Origin: Bradyrhizobium guangdongense
GTDB taxonomy: Bacteria; Pseudomonadota; Alphaproteobacteria; Rhizobiales; Xanthobacteraceae
NCBI RefSeq assembly: GCF_004114975.1
Contig: NZ_CP030051.1
Coordinates: 4,526,001 to 4,590,000 of the forward strand
Direction of reading: 5' to 3'
DNA length: 64,000 nucleotides
Below, piece by piece: positions 35,002-43,593 of the stretch; the stretch's first letter is position 1, and each line of letters starts with the position of its first letter. The notes under the pieces were generated by a model. The model had not been told where the DNA came from. It did not search any database and saw only the letters and a list, made by a program, of their open reading frames with translations. The translations under genes and the position numbers were made by a program.

Positions 35002-35160
35002 TGATCATCCCGGACAAGCGCAGCGAAGCGGAGCGCAGATCCGGGACCGATAACCACAGGCAGTTGTTTGGCGAAGGCTCGGAGTGGTCAGCTCGCTCCA
35101 CAACCCCTCCCTGGGGTGATGGGTCCCTGCGTTCGCAGGGACGACAGCTGAGTGTTAGGC
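35002..35160. repeat. Intergenic repeat cluster
   Basis: The 183 bp between tetR and pleD holds two parts. ATCCCGGAC ... GATCCGGGAC(CGAT) is a dispersed Bradyrhizobium-like motif. GTCCCTGCG-TTCG-CAGGGAC (35125-35142) is a tight hairpin. I recognise both from memory as repeats of this genus. No gene is visible here. Confidence 0.5.
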
Positions 35161-35180
35161 GCGCGCCAACGCCCCTCGCC

Positions 35181-36554
35181 TCACGCGGCGTGCGACACCA
35201 CGCGATTGCGGCCGTCGTGCTTGGCGCGGTAGAGCGCGGTATCGGCGCGCTTGAGAACGTCGGAAACCGCCTCGCCCTTCTGCTCCAGCGTGGTCAGCCC
35301 GATCGAGATCGTGACCTCGATCCGCTTGGTGCCCTTGTGGACCGCGAACGGCTCGCCCGCGATTGAGCGGCGCAGGCGCTCGGCCACCATGCCCGCGACG
35401 TGGAGATCGGTCTCCGGCATCACGATGACGAATTCCTCGCCGCCATAGCGGCAGGCGAGATCGATGCCGCGGATCGATTTCCGCACGCGCACGGCGAATT
35501 CCCGCAGCACGTCGTCGCCGGCGTCGTGGCCATAGGTGTCGTTGATCGACTTGAAATAGTCGATGTCGAGGATCATCAGCGCCAGAGGCTTGCCGCGCGT
35601 CGCGGCCTGCTCGGCGAGTGTTGCCAGATGGCTCTCCATGTAACGGCGATTGTGCAGGCCGGTGAGCGCGTCGGTGATCGCCATCTCGATCGAGTTCTGC
35701 ACGTTATCCCGCAGATGATCGGTATAGCGGCGGCGGCGGATCTGAGTGCGGGCGCGCGCCAAGAGCTCGATCTTGTCGATCGGCCGTAGCAGATAGTCGT
35801 TGACGCCGATCTCGAGGCCACGCAGCAACCGCGTGGAGTTTTCCGCTTCCGCGATCGCGAGGATCGGCACGTGACGGGTGCGCTCCAGCGAACGCGCCTG
35901 GCTGCATAGCCTGAGGCCGTCGAAATTGTTCAGATCGAGCGAGACGATCAAGAGATCGTAATTGCCCTCGGCGGCATGGAACAGCGCTTCGGTCGGGTTG
36001 GGCTCGACCTCGACGGTGTGCTCGGCGGCGAGGATCGTCGCCAGCCGCTCATAGGAGGACTCGCGGTCGTCAACCAGGAGGATGCGGCCGCCCTTGCCGG
36101 TGTCGGCCACCGCGCTCCGCTCCGGGGCCTGCATGCCGATCTCGAGCGAGGTGATGGCGCGCATGCGCAGCTCGTCGGTCATCATCTTCAACCGCGTCAG
36201 CGAGCGCACGCGCGCGATCAGCACGACGTCGGAGACGGGCTTGGTCAGGAAGTCGTCGGCGCCGGCTTCCAGGCCGCGGTTGCGGTCGGACGGGCTGTCG
36301 AGCGCGGTCACCATGACGACGGGGATGTGGTGGGTGGCCGGATCGGTCTTCAGCCGGCGGCAGACTTCATAGCCGTCCATGTCGGGCATCATCACGTCGA
36401 GCAGGATGATGTCGCATTCGGCGCGGCGGGCCAGCGCCAGCGCCTCGGTGCCGTTCGAGGCGGTCATCACGTCGAAATATTCGGCGGAGAGACGGGCCTC
36501 TAACAGTTTGACGTTGGCGGGAACGTCATCGACCACAAGGATACGCGCGGACAC
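35181..36554 (-). CDS. pleD: PleD-type response regulator / diguanylate cyclase
   Basis: A 457-residue protein with REC-REC'-GGDEF order. The first receiver has ILVVDDVPANVKLLEARLSA and DIILLDVMMPDMDGYEVCRR with its phospho-Asp. The second (RILLVDDRESSYERLATILA) is an adaptor lacking the full site (LLIVSLDLNNFDG). The GGDEF domain reads RYGGEEFVIVMPETD with an RGID inhibitory RxxD site before it, so product inhibition by c-di-GMP is expected. PleD links cell-cycle signalling to c-di-GMP production at the pole. It lies 14 bp after divK in one operon. Confidence 0.95.
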   Translation of the reverse strand: MSARILVVDDVPANVKLLEARLSAEYFDVMTASNGTEALALARRAECDIILLDVMMPDMDGYEVCRRLKTDPATHHIPVVMVTALDSPSDRNRGLEAGADDFLTKPVSDVVLIARVRSLTRLKMMTDELRMRAITSLEIGMQAPERSAVADTGKGGRILLVDDRESSYERLATILAAEHTVEVEPNPTEALFHAAEGNYDLLIVSLDLNNFDGLRLCSQARSLERTRHVPILAIAEAENSTRLLRGLEIGVNDYLLRPIDKIELLARARTQIRRRRYTDHLRDNVQNSIEMAITDALTGLHNRRYMESHLATLAEQAATRGKPLALMILDIDYFKSINDTYGHDAGDDVLREFAVRVRKSIRGIDLACRYGGEEFVIVMPETDLHVAGMVAERLRRSIAGEPFAVHKGTKRIEVTISIGLTTLEQKGEAVSDVLKRADTALYRAKHDGRNRVVSHAA

Positions 36555-36568
36555 TTTGAACTCACTTC

Positions 36569-36934
36569 CTATCCGATAAAACGCCGGACCGTCTCAATGA
36601 ATTTGCCGACCGAGATCGGCTTGGACAAATAGGCTTCGCAGCCGCCCTCGCGGATGCGCTCTTCGTCGCCCTTCATCGCGAACGCCGTGACCGCGACGAC
36701 GGGAATGGCGCGCAGTTCCGGATCGTCCTTGATCCAGCGTGTCACCTCGAGCCCCGACACCTGAGGCAATTGAATATCCATCAGCACCAGGTCGGGCCGC
36801 ATCTTGCGCACGAGGTCGAGCGCCTCGTAGCCGTTGCTGGTGCCGGAGGTCTGGTAGCCGTGCGCCTCCAGCAGGTCGCGGAAGAGCTTCATGTTCAGCT
36901 CGTTGTCTTCCACGATCAGGACGGTCTTAGCCAT
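36569..36934 (-). CDS. divK: Single-domain response regulator DivK
   Basis: A 121-residue receiver: [40 protein letters not shown] with the phospho-Asp, [13 protein letters not shown] and [12 protein letters not shown] with the conserved Lys. DivK is phosphorylated by PleC/DivJ-type kinases and controls the DivL-CckA-CtrA pathway. A GGAGGG lies upstream of the ATG at 36934. The divK-pleD order is conserved in Alphaproteobacteria. Confidence 0.95.
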   Translation of the reverse strand: MAKTVLIVEDNELNMKLFRDLLEAHGYQTSGTSNGYEALDLVRKMRPDLVLMDIQLPQVSGLEVTRWIKDDPELRAIPVVAVTAFAMKGDEERIREGGCEAYLSKPISVGKFIETVRRFIG

Positions 36935-37106
36935 CCCGCCCTCCTGTTTGGTCCCGACGACCGGTGCATGTAAACGCCTCAGGCACCGCTTTCCGGTGCT
37001 TCGAAAACTGGATTCAAACTAGCCTCAGATTCGCTTGAGTTTCGTTAAACCCGAGCGGCCACTTTCTGCGATGTGGTTTCCAGTTGCTTGTCTGGGGCCG
37101 CAAGAC

Positions 37107-37177
37107 GCAACGCCGAGACTCAGTCCCAAAACTCAACGCCAAAACTCAACGCCAAGACTCGGCGCCAAGACTCGGGC
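37107..37177. repeat. 13-bp imperfect tandem repeat
   Basis: Units CTCAGTCCCAAAA, CTCAACGCCAAAA, CTCAACGCCAAGA and CTCGGCGCCAAGA follow each other without gaps (37119-37170), with partial units on both sides. They lie in the non-coding gap (36935-37225) between divergent divK and the DUF3572 gene, ending about 50 bp before the latter's start. Confidence 0.8.
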
Positions 37178-37225
37178 ATAGTCCAAAGTAGACACCGAAA
37201 GTTAACGGAAAGGCAAACCTCGCCC

Positions 37226-37537
37226 TTGAAAAAGCCTGTTCACAACCCCCGGGAAGTTGCTGAAATCGTTGCGATTCAGGCGCTGTCTTTTGTTGCGGGT
37301 GACCCTGAAAGGCTGGGCCTGTTCCTGGCCGAGACAGGGGTCGGTCCGGAGACCCTCCGGAACGCCGCCTCGGACCCGAATTTCCTGCTCAGCGTGCTCG
37401 ATTTCGTGCTGCGTGATGACGAGACCGTGAAGGCCTTCGCCAAGGCCTCGGAACTGCATCCGACCAACGTTGCCGCGGCGCGGCAAGTGCTGGGCGATGC
37501 GCTCGGCGACCGGACCTGGGAGCGCGACGTGCCGTGA
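37226..37537 (+). CDS. DUF3572 family protein
   Basis: A 103-residue helical protein: AEIVAIQALSFVAGDPERLG, LFLAETGVGPETLRNAASDP and NFLLSVLDFVLRDDETVKAF match the alphaproteobacterial DUF3572 family, of unknown function. The likely start is a TTG at 37226 (MKKPVHNPREVAE); there is no ATG or GTG in the right place, and GGAAAGG lies upstream at a rather long distance. The stop overlaps the dinB start (GTGA), so the two are coupled. Confidence 0.8.
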   Translation: MKKPVHNPREVAEIVAIQALSFVAGDPERLGLFLAETGVGPETLRNAASDPNFLLSVLDFVLRDDETVKAFAKASELHPTNVAAARQVLGDALGDRTWERDVP

Positions 37538-38823
37538 CCGCCCCCGATCCGGCCGGGCCCCGCTGCTTCTGCCGGGATTGTCTGGCCGATCTGGATATGG
37601 GCGGGCGGCGCTGTTCCGCCTGCGGCTCCCCTCGCCTCGTCCGCCACCGCGGGCTCGCCGGGCTCACCATCGCCCATATCGACTGCGACGCCTTCTATGC
37701 GACGGTCGAGAAGCGCGACAATCCTGAGATCGCGGACAAGCCCGTCATCATCGGCGGCGGCAAGCGCGGCGTGGTCTCGGCGGCCTGCTACATCGCGCGC
37801 ACCTACGGCGTACGTTCGGCGATGCCGATGTTCAGGGCGTTGGAAGCCTGCCCGCATGCCACCGTGATCCCGCCCGACATGGCAAAGTATGTTCGTGTCG
37901 GCCGCGAGGTACGGCAGGCCATGCAGGCGCTGACGCCGCTGGTCGAGCCGCTCTCGATCGACGAGGCCTTTCTCGATCTCTCCGGCACCGAGCGCGTGCA
38001 CGGCATGATCCCGGCAAAGGTGCTGGCGCGCTTTGCCCGCGACGTCGAGCGCGACATCGGCATCACCGTTTCGGTTGGGCTCTCCTGCAACAAGTTCCTG
38101 GCCAAGATCGCCTCCGATCTCGACAAGCCCCGCGGCTTTGCGGCGCTTGACCAGGAAGAAGCGCGAACGATGCTCGCCGAGAAGCCGGTCGGCTTCATCT
38201 TCGGGGTCGGGCCCGCCACGCAGGAACGCCTCGTGCAGCGCGGCTTCCGCATCATCGCCGATCTGCAAAAGGCCGATGAGATCGAGCTGATGCGGCAATT
38301 CCCCAGCGACGGCCGCCGGCTGTGGCGGCTCGCGCGCGGCATCGACGACCGCCGCGTCGAGGCCGACCGCGGTGCCAAGACGATTTCGAGTGAAACGACG
38401 TTCGAAACGGACATCCGCGATTTCGCCTCGCTTGAAAAAATCCTGTGGCGGCTATGCGAAAAGACCTCGTCGCGGCTCAAGAGCAGCGAGCTTGCGGGAT
38501 CGACCGTCACGCTGAAGCTGAAGACCGCCGATTTCCGCCAACGCACCCGCTCGCAGTCGATCGCGGCGCCGACGCAGCTCGCGGCCAAGATCTTCTCGAT
38601 CTGCCGCGAGATGCTGGCCAAGGAGATCGACGGCACCGCCTTCCGCCTGATGGGCGCCGGCGTCAGCGCGCTGCGCGACGGCTCCCCCGCCGACGACACC
38701 GACATGCTCGATCGCCGCGCCGCCCATGCCGAGCGCGCGGTCGACAGCCTGCGCAAGAAATTCGGCAATGCCGCGGTGATCCGCGGCATCGCGTATGACG
38801 GGCCGGAAAGGACGCAGGAGTGA
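37534..38823 (+). CDS. dinB: DNA polymerase IV with N-terminal zinc-finger-like extension
   Basis: A 429-residue Y-family polymerase. Catalytic residues are in IAHIDCDAFYATVEKRDNP and LVEPLSIDEAFLDLSGTE; SVGLSCNKFLAKIASDLDKP and FGVGPATQERL follow. Residues 10-40 precede the usual start and hold CFCRDC and CSACG, a likely four-Cys zinc site not found in E. coli DinB. The start is a GTG overlapping the DUF3572 stop. The C-terminus has no obvious QLxLF-type beta-clamp motif that I can see. It performs error-prone translesion synthesis. Confidence 0.93.
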   Translation: MTAPDPAGPRCFCRDCLADLDMGGRRCSACGSPRLVRHRGLAGLTIAHIDCDAFYATVEKRDNPEIADKPVIIGGGKRGVVSAACYIARTYGVRSAMPMFRALEACPHATVIPPDMAKYVRVGREVRQAMQALTPLVEPLSIDEAFLDLSGTERVHGMIPAKVLARFARDVERDIGITVSVGLSCNKFLAKIASDLDKPRGFAALDQEEARTMLAEKPVGFIFGVGPATQERLVQRGFRIIADLQKADEIELMRQFPSDGRRLWRLARGIDDRRVEADRGAKTISSETTFETDIRDFASLEKILWRLCEKTSSRLKSSELAGSTVTLKLKTADFRQRTRSQSIAAPTQLAAKIFSICREMLAKEIDGTAFRLMGAGVSALRDGSPADDTDMLDRRAAHAERAVDSLRKKFGNAAVIRGIAYDGPERTQE

Positions 38824-38885
38824 TCTGGCAGGCCGCTTCCACGCCGTCATTGCGTGGCTGGACCGCCTCCTGAAAGAAAGCCGCA

Positions 38886-39290
38886 ATGACAGGCGAACGC
38901 GATCTCGACGTATTGCTGAACCACATGAACCCTGAGCTTCAGCCCGGCATCTTCGTGTTCTGCACCATCACGTTACATCAGAACATTCCCGCGGCGCTCA
39001 ATCCGCTGCTGACGTTCCGCGAGCAGGAAGGAACGACGCTGGTCATCCCGCGTGAAGAGGCCGAAGCGGCAGGACTGGCTTTCGCGTTTGCCTCGCGCCT
39101 GATCACCTTGACGGTCCACTCCGCGCTCGATGCCGTGGGTTTCCTGGCAGCCATCACGGCGCGTCTCGCCGCAGCCGGCATCAGCGCGAATGCCGTGCCG
39201 GCCTTCCACCACGATCATCTCTTCGTGCCCGTGGATCGGGCCGACGATGCGATGGCCGTCTTGCAGGAAATCTCCAGGAACGGCTCGTAG
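38886..39290 (+). CDS. ACT domain-containing protein (DUF2241-type)
   Basis: A 134-residue protein with two ACT-like halves: LLNHMNPELQPGIFVFCTIT near the start, and SRLITLTVHSALDAVGFLAA followed by ITARLAAAGISANAVPAFHH in the second half. HDHLFVPVDRADDAMAVLQE ends the domain. The family is annotated as a small ligand-binding ACT protein of unknown role. It follows dinB by 62 bp in the same direction. Confidence 0.85.
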   Translation: MTGERDLDVLLNHMNPELQPGIFVFCTITLHQNIPAALNPLLTFREQEGTTLVIPREEAEAAGLAFAFASRLITLTVHSALDAVGFLAAITARLAAAGISANAVPAFHHDHLFVPVDRADDAMAVLQEISRNGS

Positions 39291-39305
39291 CTCGCCGCTT
39301 TTTCG

Positions 39306-39420
39306 AGAATGTCAGCATGGCATCATGCCACTGTTTTGCCCGACGCGTCAAATGGAATTCGCAAAATACGAAATCGATCTCGGACTTCTACTGTGCATGG
39401 GGTTGTTTTTCATTTTTTGA
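39306..39420. repeat. AT-richer intergenic element, possibly dispersed repeat or small RNA
   Basis: This stretch between the ACT and ridA genes contains GCCACTGTTTTGCCCGACG and CTACTGTGCATGGGGTTG, then TTTTTCATTTTTTGA. I recall very similar wording between genes of Bradyrhizobium and Rhodopseudomonas, so it is probably a dispersed repeat. The final T-rich run could end transcription on the plus strand. No ORF of note. Confidence 0.4.
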
Positions 39421-39441
39421 TGGAGCCCGGGCCGGCACGCC

Positions 39442-39843
39442 TCAATCCGCCACCGCGGTCGCCTCGATCTCGATCAGCCATTCCGGCGCGGCGAGCGCGG
39501 AGACACCGACGAGGGTCGAAGCCGGCGGCTCCATGCCTTCGAAGAAGGCCGAGCGGGCCTTGCCGATGATCGGGCGCAGCTCCGGCTTGTAGCCGACGAC
39601 GAAGGTCGTGATCTTGACGATATTGGCGTAGGTCGCGCCGGCCGCCTTCAGGGCATGGCCGAGATTCTGCATCACCTGCGTGGTCTGCGCAGCGATGTCG
39701 CCCTCGCCGACGATCCGCCCCTCCTCGTCCACCGACACCTGGCCGGAGATGTAGATCGTGCGTGCGCCGGAGGCGGTGACGACGTGGGAATAAGCGGGAT
39801 TGTGGTGCAGGCCGCTGGGACGCAGATGTTCGAGCTTGGGCAT
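39442..39843 (-). CDS. RidA family protein
   Basis: A 133-residue YjgF/YER057c/UK114-fold protein. It contains YSHVVTASGARTIYISGQVS, AQTTQVMQNLGHALKAAGAT and NIVKITTFVVG, then PPASTLVGVSALAAPEWLIE with EIEATAVA. Canonical RidA deaminates reactive enamines/imines using an Arg in the RTTV-like place; here that segment reads PPAST, so another subfamily and substrate are likely. Monocistronic. Confidence 0.85.
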   Translation of the reverse strand: MPKLEHLRPSGLHHNPAYSHVVTASGARTIYISGQVSVDEEGRIVGEGDIAAQTTQVMQNLGHALKAAGATYANIVKITTFVVGYKPELRPIIGKARSAFFEGMEPPASTLVGVSALAAPEWLIEIEATAVAD

Positions 39844-39913
39844 GGGCTGGCTCCCGGAGTTGTGGTTGACGGGGAGCGTAGCTGGAGACCGTGTCGAGAG
39901 CTAGCCTCCTCCC

Positions 39914-40759
39914 TTAATTGCAGGGCTTGCTGTCCTTGACGTCGAACTTGCCCATCGCTCCGGAGATGACAAAGTCGTTGTAGTCGAGCACGAGCCGGCG
40001 GGAGACGCCGTTCTCGTAGAGCTCGAACGACATCGCATAGACAGGCGTCTGCTCGCCTTCCTTCTGTTTGACGTCACGGTCGAAATAGCTGACGGTCACG
40101 GGCCAGCGCTTCAGCGATTTCATGTGCTCGTCGGAGGTGGACGGATCGGGCGAAGCGGTGTGGTCGGCCGGGATCGGCTGGCCGATCACCGTCAGCGTGT
40201 TGTAGACCTTCTGGCCGTCGTCGGAGCCGTCATAGACGGAGAGCTCCAGCAGCGATTTGCCTTCCTTGGCAGCCGCAATGATGCGCTGGATCTGCTCGGT
40301 GGGGAACACGATCTTGCCGTCGAGGGTGAAGGTCTTCGGCGCCGGCAGCTTCAGCTTGACGTTGATGTGATCGCCGTCGCGTTCAGCCGAGCCGTCGACG
40401 AGGCCAGACTCGGTCTCGTTCATCCGCGTCTCGATCTTGAAGCGATAGCTTTTTCCTGCGGCGTCCTCCCAGGAGTTGGAGCGGAGATCGCTCAGCGTGA
40501 CCTTGCCCTCGCCGCTGTCGAGTTCGGACACCTGGCGGAATTCGGAGGTGTAGCCCTCGCAGGTGCTTCCGGTGAAGTTGTAGAGGATGCGGCCGCGCGC
40601 GCTGCTGATCGAGTTCGAGCGAGACTTGACCAGGCTGAGGTCATACAGCGCCTGGTGCGCGAGGAACGGGCCGCTGGCCGCCGGCGCCCCATTGGCGGGG
40701 CCGAAAGCGATCGCCGCGAGCGCCATCACACCGAGCGAAGTCCGGAAAAGGTGCACCAT
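39914..40759 (-). CDS. EipB-like periplasmic protein (DUF1849)
   Basis: A 281-residue protein with a signal peptide (FRTSLGVMALAAIAFGPANG). The mature part has SSARGRILYNFTGSTCEGYT, the first conserved Cys, and ends DSKPCN, the second. EipB of Brucella forms a periplasmic beta-spiral domain with this disulfide and supports envelope integrity. The spacing of the two Cys and the SARGR...GSTCEGY signature fit. It is divergent from the second RidA gene. The 260 bp between them include a small GC hairpin (40945-40962) and no gene. Confidence 0.85.
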   Translation of the reverse strand: MVHLFRTSLGVMALAAIAFGPANGAPAASGPFLAHQALYDLSLVKSRSNSISSARGRILYNFTGSTCEGYTSEFRQVSELDSGEGKVTLSDLRSNSWEDAAGKSYRFKIETRMNETESGLVDGSAERDGDHINVKLKLPAPKTFTLDGKIVFPTEQIQRIIAAAKEGKSLLELSVYDGSDDGQKVYNTLTVIGQPIPADHTASPDPSTSDEHMKSLKRWPVTVSYFDRDVKQKEGEQTPVYAMSFELYENGVSRRLVLDYNDFVISGAMGKFDVKDSKPCN

Positions 40760-41019
40760 GTCTGTTCCTTGAGGATGCGTCCTTGGGGAAAGCGCAGATT
40801 CGACATTTTAATGACCGTTCCATTGCGCCGCAACTGAGGCCGGTTCACGTAAACTTGCGGCGCTGGCTTTGAACCGCCTGCTCGGTCACAACGGATTGCA
40901 GCCCCCTCCGGTTGCTTGCATGTGACAGCCCAATGAGCGAAACAGGGCGCCGCCCGGCGCCCCTCGGACGCGCACGGGCGGGTGAATTCCTGAACGGATT
41001 TTGGACAACGAGGTCGAAC

Positions 41020-41487
41020 ATGGCGGGCACGGTCGAGCAGAAACTGGCGGAACAGGGCATCAAGCTGCACGAGGCCCCCACCCCCGTCGCCAATTACGTG
41101 CCGTTCGTGCGCACCGGCAATCTGCTGTTCATCTCCGGCCAGGTCTGCTTCGACCCCGCCGGCAAGCTGATCGCCAAGGGCAAACTGGGCGCCGGCGTCT
41201 CGCTCGAGGACGGTGCTGCAGCCGCGCGCGGCTGTGCTGTCAACCTGCTCGCGCAGGTCAAGGCGGCGGTCGGCGATCTCGACAAGGTGGTGCGCGTGGT
41301 GCGCCTTGGCGGCTTCATCAACTCGGCGCCGGATTTCCTGGATGGGCCGAAAGTGCTGAACGGCGCCTCCGATCTGATGGTCGCCGCTTTCGGTGACAAG
41401 GGTCGTCACGCCCGCACCACCGTCGGCGTCGCTTCGCTGCCCGCGGATGCGGCCGTCGAGGTCGAAGGCGTATTCGAAGTCGCCTGA
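41020..41487 (+). CDS. RidA family protein
   Basis: A 155-residue YjgF-like protein of the longer subgroup: PVANYVPFVRTGNLLFISGQ, VCFDPAGKLIAKGKLG, AAARGCAVNLLAQVKAAVGD and ARTTVGVASLPADAAVEVEG. The ARTTVGV segment retains the catalytic Arg position, unlike the RidA gene 1.2 kb to the left. The ATG at 41020 follows a GAGG. A glycerophosphodiesterase gene begins 9 bp after its stop, so they are likely co-transcribed. Confidence 0.88.
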   Translation: MAGTVEQKLAEQGIKLHEAPTPVANYVPFVRTGNLLFISGQVCFDPAGKLIAKGKLGAGVSLEDGAAAARGCAVNLLAQVKAAVGDLDKVVRVVRLGGFINSAPDFLDGPKVLNGASDLMVAAFGDKGRHARTTVGVASLPADAAVEVEGVFEVA

Positions 41488-41496
41488 GGCAACATC

Positions 41497-42243
41497 GTGC
41501 GTGCTCCGGATTGGCTGACAGCGCGGCCGGTCGCCCACCGCGGCCTGCATGACATTTCCCGCGGTGTGGTCGAGAACATGCCTGGCGCGGTGCAAGCCGC
41601 GATATCGGGCAATTTCTCGATCGAGGTCGACATCCAGCTCTCCGCCGACGGCGAGGCCATGGTGCACCACGACCATGCGCTAGGCCGCCTCACCGAGGCG
41701 ACCGGTCCGCTGGTCGCAAAGACCGCTGCGGAGCTGAAAGCCATCCCCTTCAAGGATACGCCCGAGCGGATGATGTCGCTCAGCGACCTCTGCGCCATCG
41801 TCGCCGGCCGCGTGCCGCTGGTGATCGAGGTGAAGAGCCGTTTTGACGGCGACCGCAAGCTGGTGAAGCGGATGGCCGAAGTGCTGGCCTCCTATGATGG
41901 GCGAGCTGTGGGCATGTCCTTCGATCCCGATCAGGTGCTGGCGCTACGCGACTTGCTACCCTCCCGTCCCCGCGGCATCGTCGCGCAGCGGAGCTATGAG
42001 GACGAGTACTGGGCCCACCTGACCAAAGCGCAGCGCGACAGCATGCTGCACCTGCGCCACGGCTTCCAGACCCAGCCGCATTTCGTCGCCTTCAAGGTCG
42101 ACCACCTCCCGGCGCCCGCCCCCTGGATCGCCCGCAACGTCTTCGGCTGCGCCCTGCTCGGCTGGACCGTCCGCACGCCCGAACAGCGGTCGCGTGTCGG
42201 GCAATATGCGGACCAGATGATTTTCGAGGGCTTCGTGCCGTAG
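41497..42243 (+). CDS. Glycerophosphodiester phosphodiesterase
   Basis: A 248-residue TIM-barrel enzyme. The GDPD signature begins PVAHRGLHDISRGVVENMPG, with the catalytic His and the metal Glu in SIEVDIQLSADGEAMVHHD; LVIEVKSRFDGD supplies a further acidic residue. It hydrolyses glycerophosphodiesters to glycerol-3-phosphate and alcohol. No signal peptide, so cytoplasmic. The start is a GTG at 41497 with GAGG 7 bp upstream. Confidence 0.9.
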   Translation: MRAPDWLTARPVAHRGLHDISRGVVENMPGAVQAAISGNFSIEVDIQLSADGEAMVHHDHALGRLTEATGPLVAKTAAELKAIPFKDTPERMMSLSDLCAIVAGRVPLVIEVKSRFDGDRKLVKRMAEVLASYDGRAVGMSFDPDQVLALRDLLPSRPRGIVAQRSYEDEYWAHLTKAQRDSMLHLRHGFQTQPHFVAFKVDHLPAPAPWIARNVFGCALLGWTVRTPEQRSRVGQYADQMIFEGFVP

Positions 42244-42297
42244 GGGCACACCTCCCGCCCCTTGAAGTCGCTGCTGCAATGCACGATCTTGGGCTTA

Positions 42298-43539
42298 ATG
42301 GCATCATCTGAAATTACGCTAGAGGCCGTCCCCTCCATGAGCGATGTCTCGCCCGAGGATTGGGACGCCTGCGCCAATCCCGCCGGCCGCTGCAAGGGGG
42401 GCGACAAGGGATCCTCATCCGCCCTTTCAGGCGATTCCCTCACGCCCTTAAAGCCTGCCTACAACCCATTCGTCTCGCACGCATTTCTTTCTGCGGTCGA
42501 GAAATCGGGTTCGGCAACGATCCGCACCGGTTGGGGACCGCGGCATCTTGTGGCCAAGATCGACGGCCGCGTCGCCGGCGTCGTGCCCTGCTATCTGAAG
42601 TCGCACAGCCAAGGCGAATATGTCTTCGATCGCGGCTGGGCCGACGCCTATGAGCGCGCCGGCGGGCGCTATTATCCGAAGCTTCAGGTCTCGGTTCCCT
42701 TCACGCCCGCCACGGGGCCCCGGCTCCTGGTCCGCGACGGCGTCGACCGCGAGCGCATCATGGAGGCGCTGGCGAGCGGGCTGGTGGCGCTGTGCGGCGT
42801 CAGCAAGGCCTCCTCGGTGCACGTCACCTTCGCGCGCGAGGCGGAGTGGAAGCTGCTCGCCCGGCACGGCTTCCTCCAGCGCACCGACCAGCAGTTCCAC
42901 TGGCACAACGAGGGCTTTGCCAGCTTCGAGGATTTCCTGGCCACGCTGAATTCGCGTCACCGCAAATCGATCAAGCGCGAGCGGCGCGACGCGCTCGCCT
43001 CCGGGATCACCATCCACTGGCTCACCGGAAAAGACATCACTGAGGACGCCTGGGATGCCTTCTTCGAATTCTACATGGAGACCGGCTCGCGCAAATGGGG
43101 TCGGCCGTACCTGACGCGCGAGTTCTTCTCGCTGATCGGCGAGACCATGAGCGAGGACGTGCTGCTGGTGATGGCCCGCCGCAACGATCGGTGGATCGCG
43201 GGTGCCATCAACTTCATCGGCTCGGACACGCTGTTTGGCCGCAATTGGGGTGCGGTCGAGCATCATCCGTTCCTGCATTTCGAGGTCTGCTACTATCAGG
43301 CGATCGACTTCGCCATCAAACACGGCCTCGCGCATGTCGAAGCCGGCGCGCAGGGCGAGCACAAGATCGCGCGCGGCTACCTGCCGCGAACCACCTACTC
43401 GGCTCATTTCATCGCCGATCCAGGCCTGCGCCGCGCCATCGACGACTACCTCAAGCGCGAGCGAGCCTATGTCGCGGAAGCCGGACGAGAGCTGGCTGAA
43501 CTCGGGCCCTTCCGGAAAGGCATTGACGAGGCGCCTTGA
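42298..43539 (+). CDS. FemAB-like GNAT-fold protein (DUF482/peptidogalycan biosynthesis family)
   Basis: A 413-residue protein of the PF04339 family. Motifs include NPFVSHAFLSAVEKSGSATI, GWADAYERAGGRYYPKLQVS, HRKSIKRERRDALASGITIH and FLHFEVCYYQAIDFAIKHGL, then EAGAQGEHKIARGYLPRTTYS at the C-terminal active region. It resembles aminoacyl-transferases (FemAB) but its substrate is unknown. The ATG at 42298 (MASSEITLEAV) is preferred to a TTG at 42262. It follows the GDPD gene and precedes a HIT protein on the same strand. Confidence 0.85.
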   Translation: MASSEITLEAVPSMSDVSPEDWDACANPAGRCKGGDKGSSSALSGDSLTPLKPAYNPFVSHAFLSAVEKSGSATIRTGWGPRHLVAKIDGRVAGVVPCYLKSHSQGEYVFDRGWADAYERAGGRYYPKLQVSVPFTPATGPRLLVRDGVDRERIMEALASGLVALCGVSKASSVHVTFAREAEWKLLARHGFLQRTDQQFHWHNEGFASFEDFLATLNSRHRKSIKRERRDALASGITIHWLTGKDITEDAWDAFFEFYMETGSRKWGRPYLTREFFSLIGETMSEDVLLVMARRNDRWIAGAINFIGSDTLFGRNWGAVEHHPFLHFEVCYYQAIDFAIKHGLAHVEAGAQGEHKIARGYLPRTTYSAHFIADPGLRRAIDDYLKRERAYVAEAGRELAELGPFRKGIDEAP

Positions 43540-43593
43540 CGGTTTGCCGCCGCTGATGACAGTAAGCGGGAAAGTTTCGAGGGAGCCGCCGCC

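Noticed and set aside
37107..37177. CRISPR array
   Set aside because: Units are 13 bp and contiguous without spacers, and no cas genes exist in the window; it is a simple tandem repeat.
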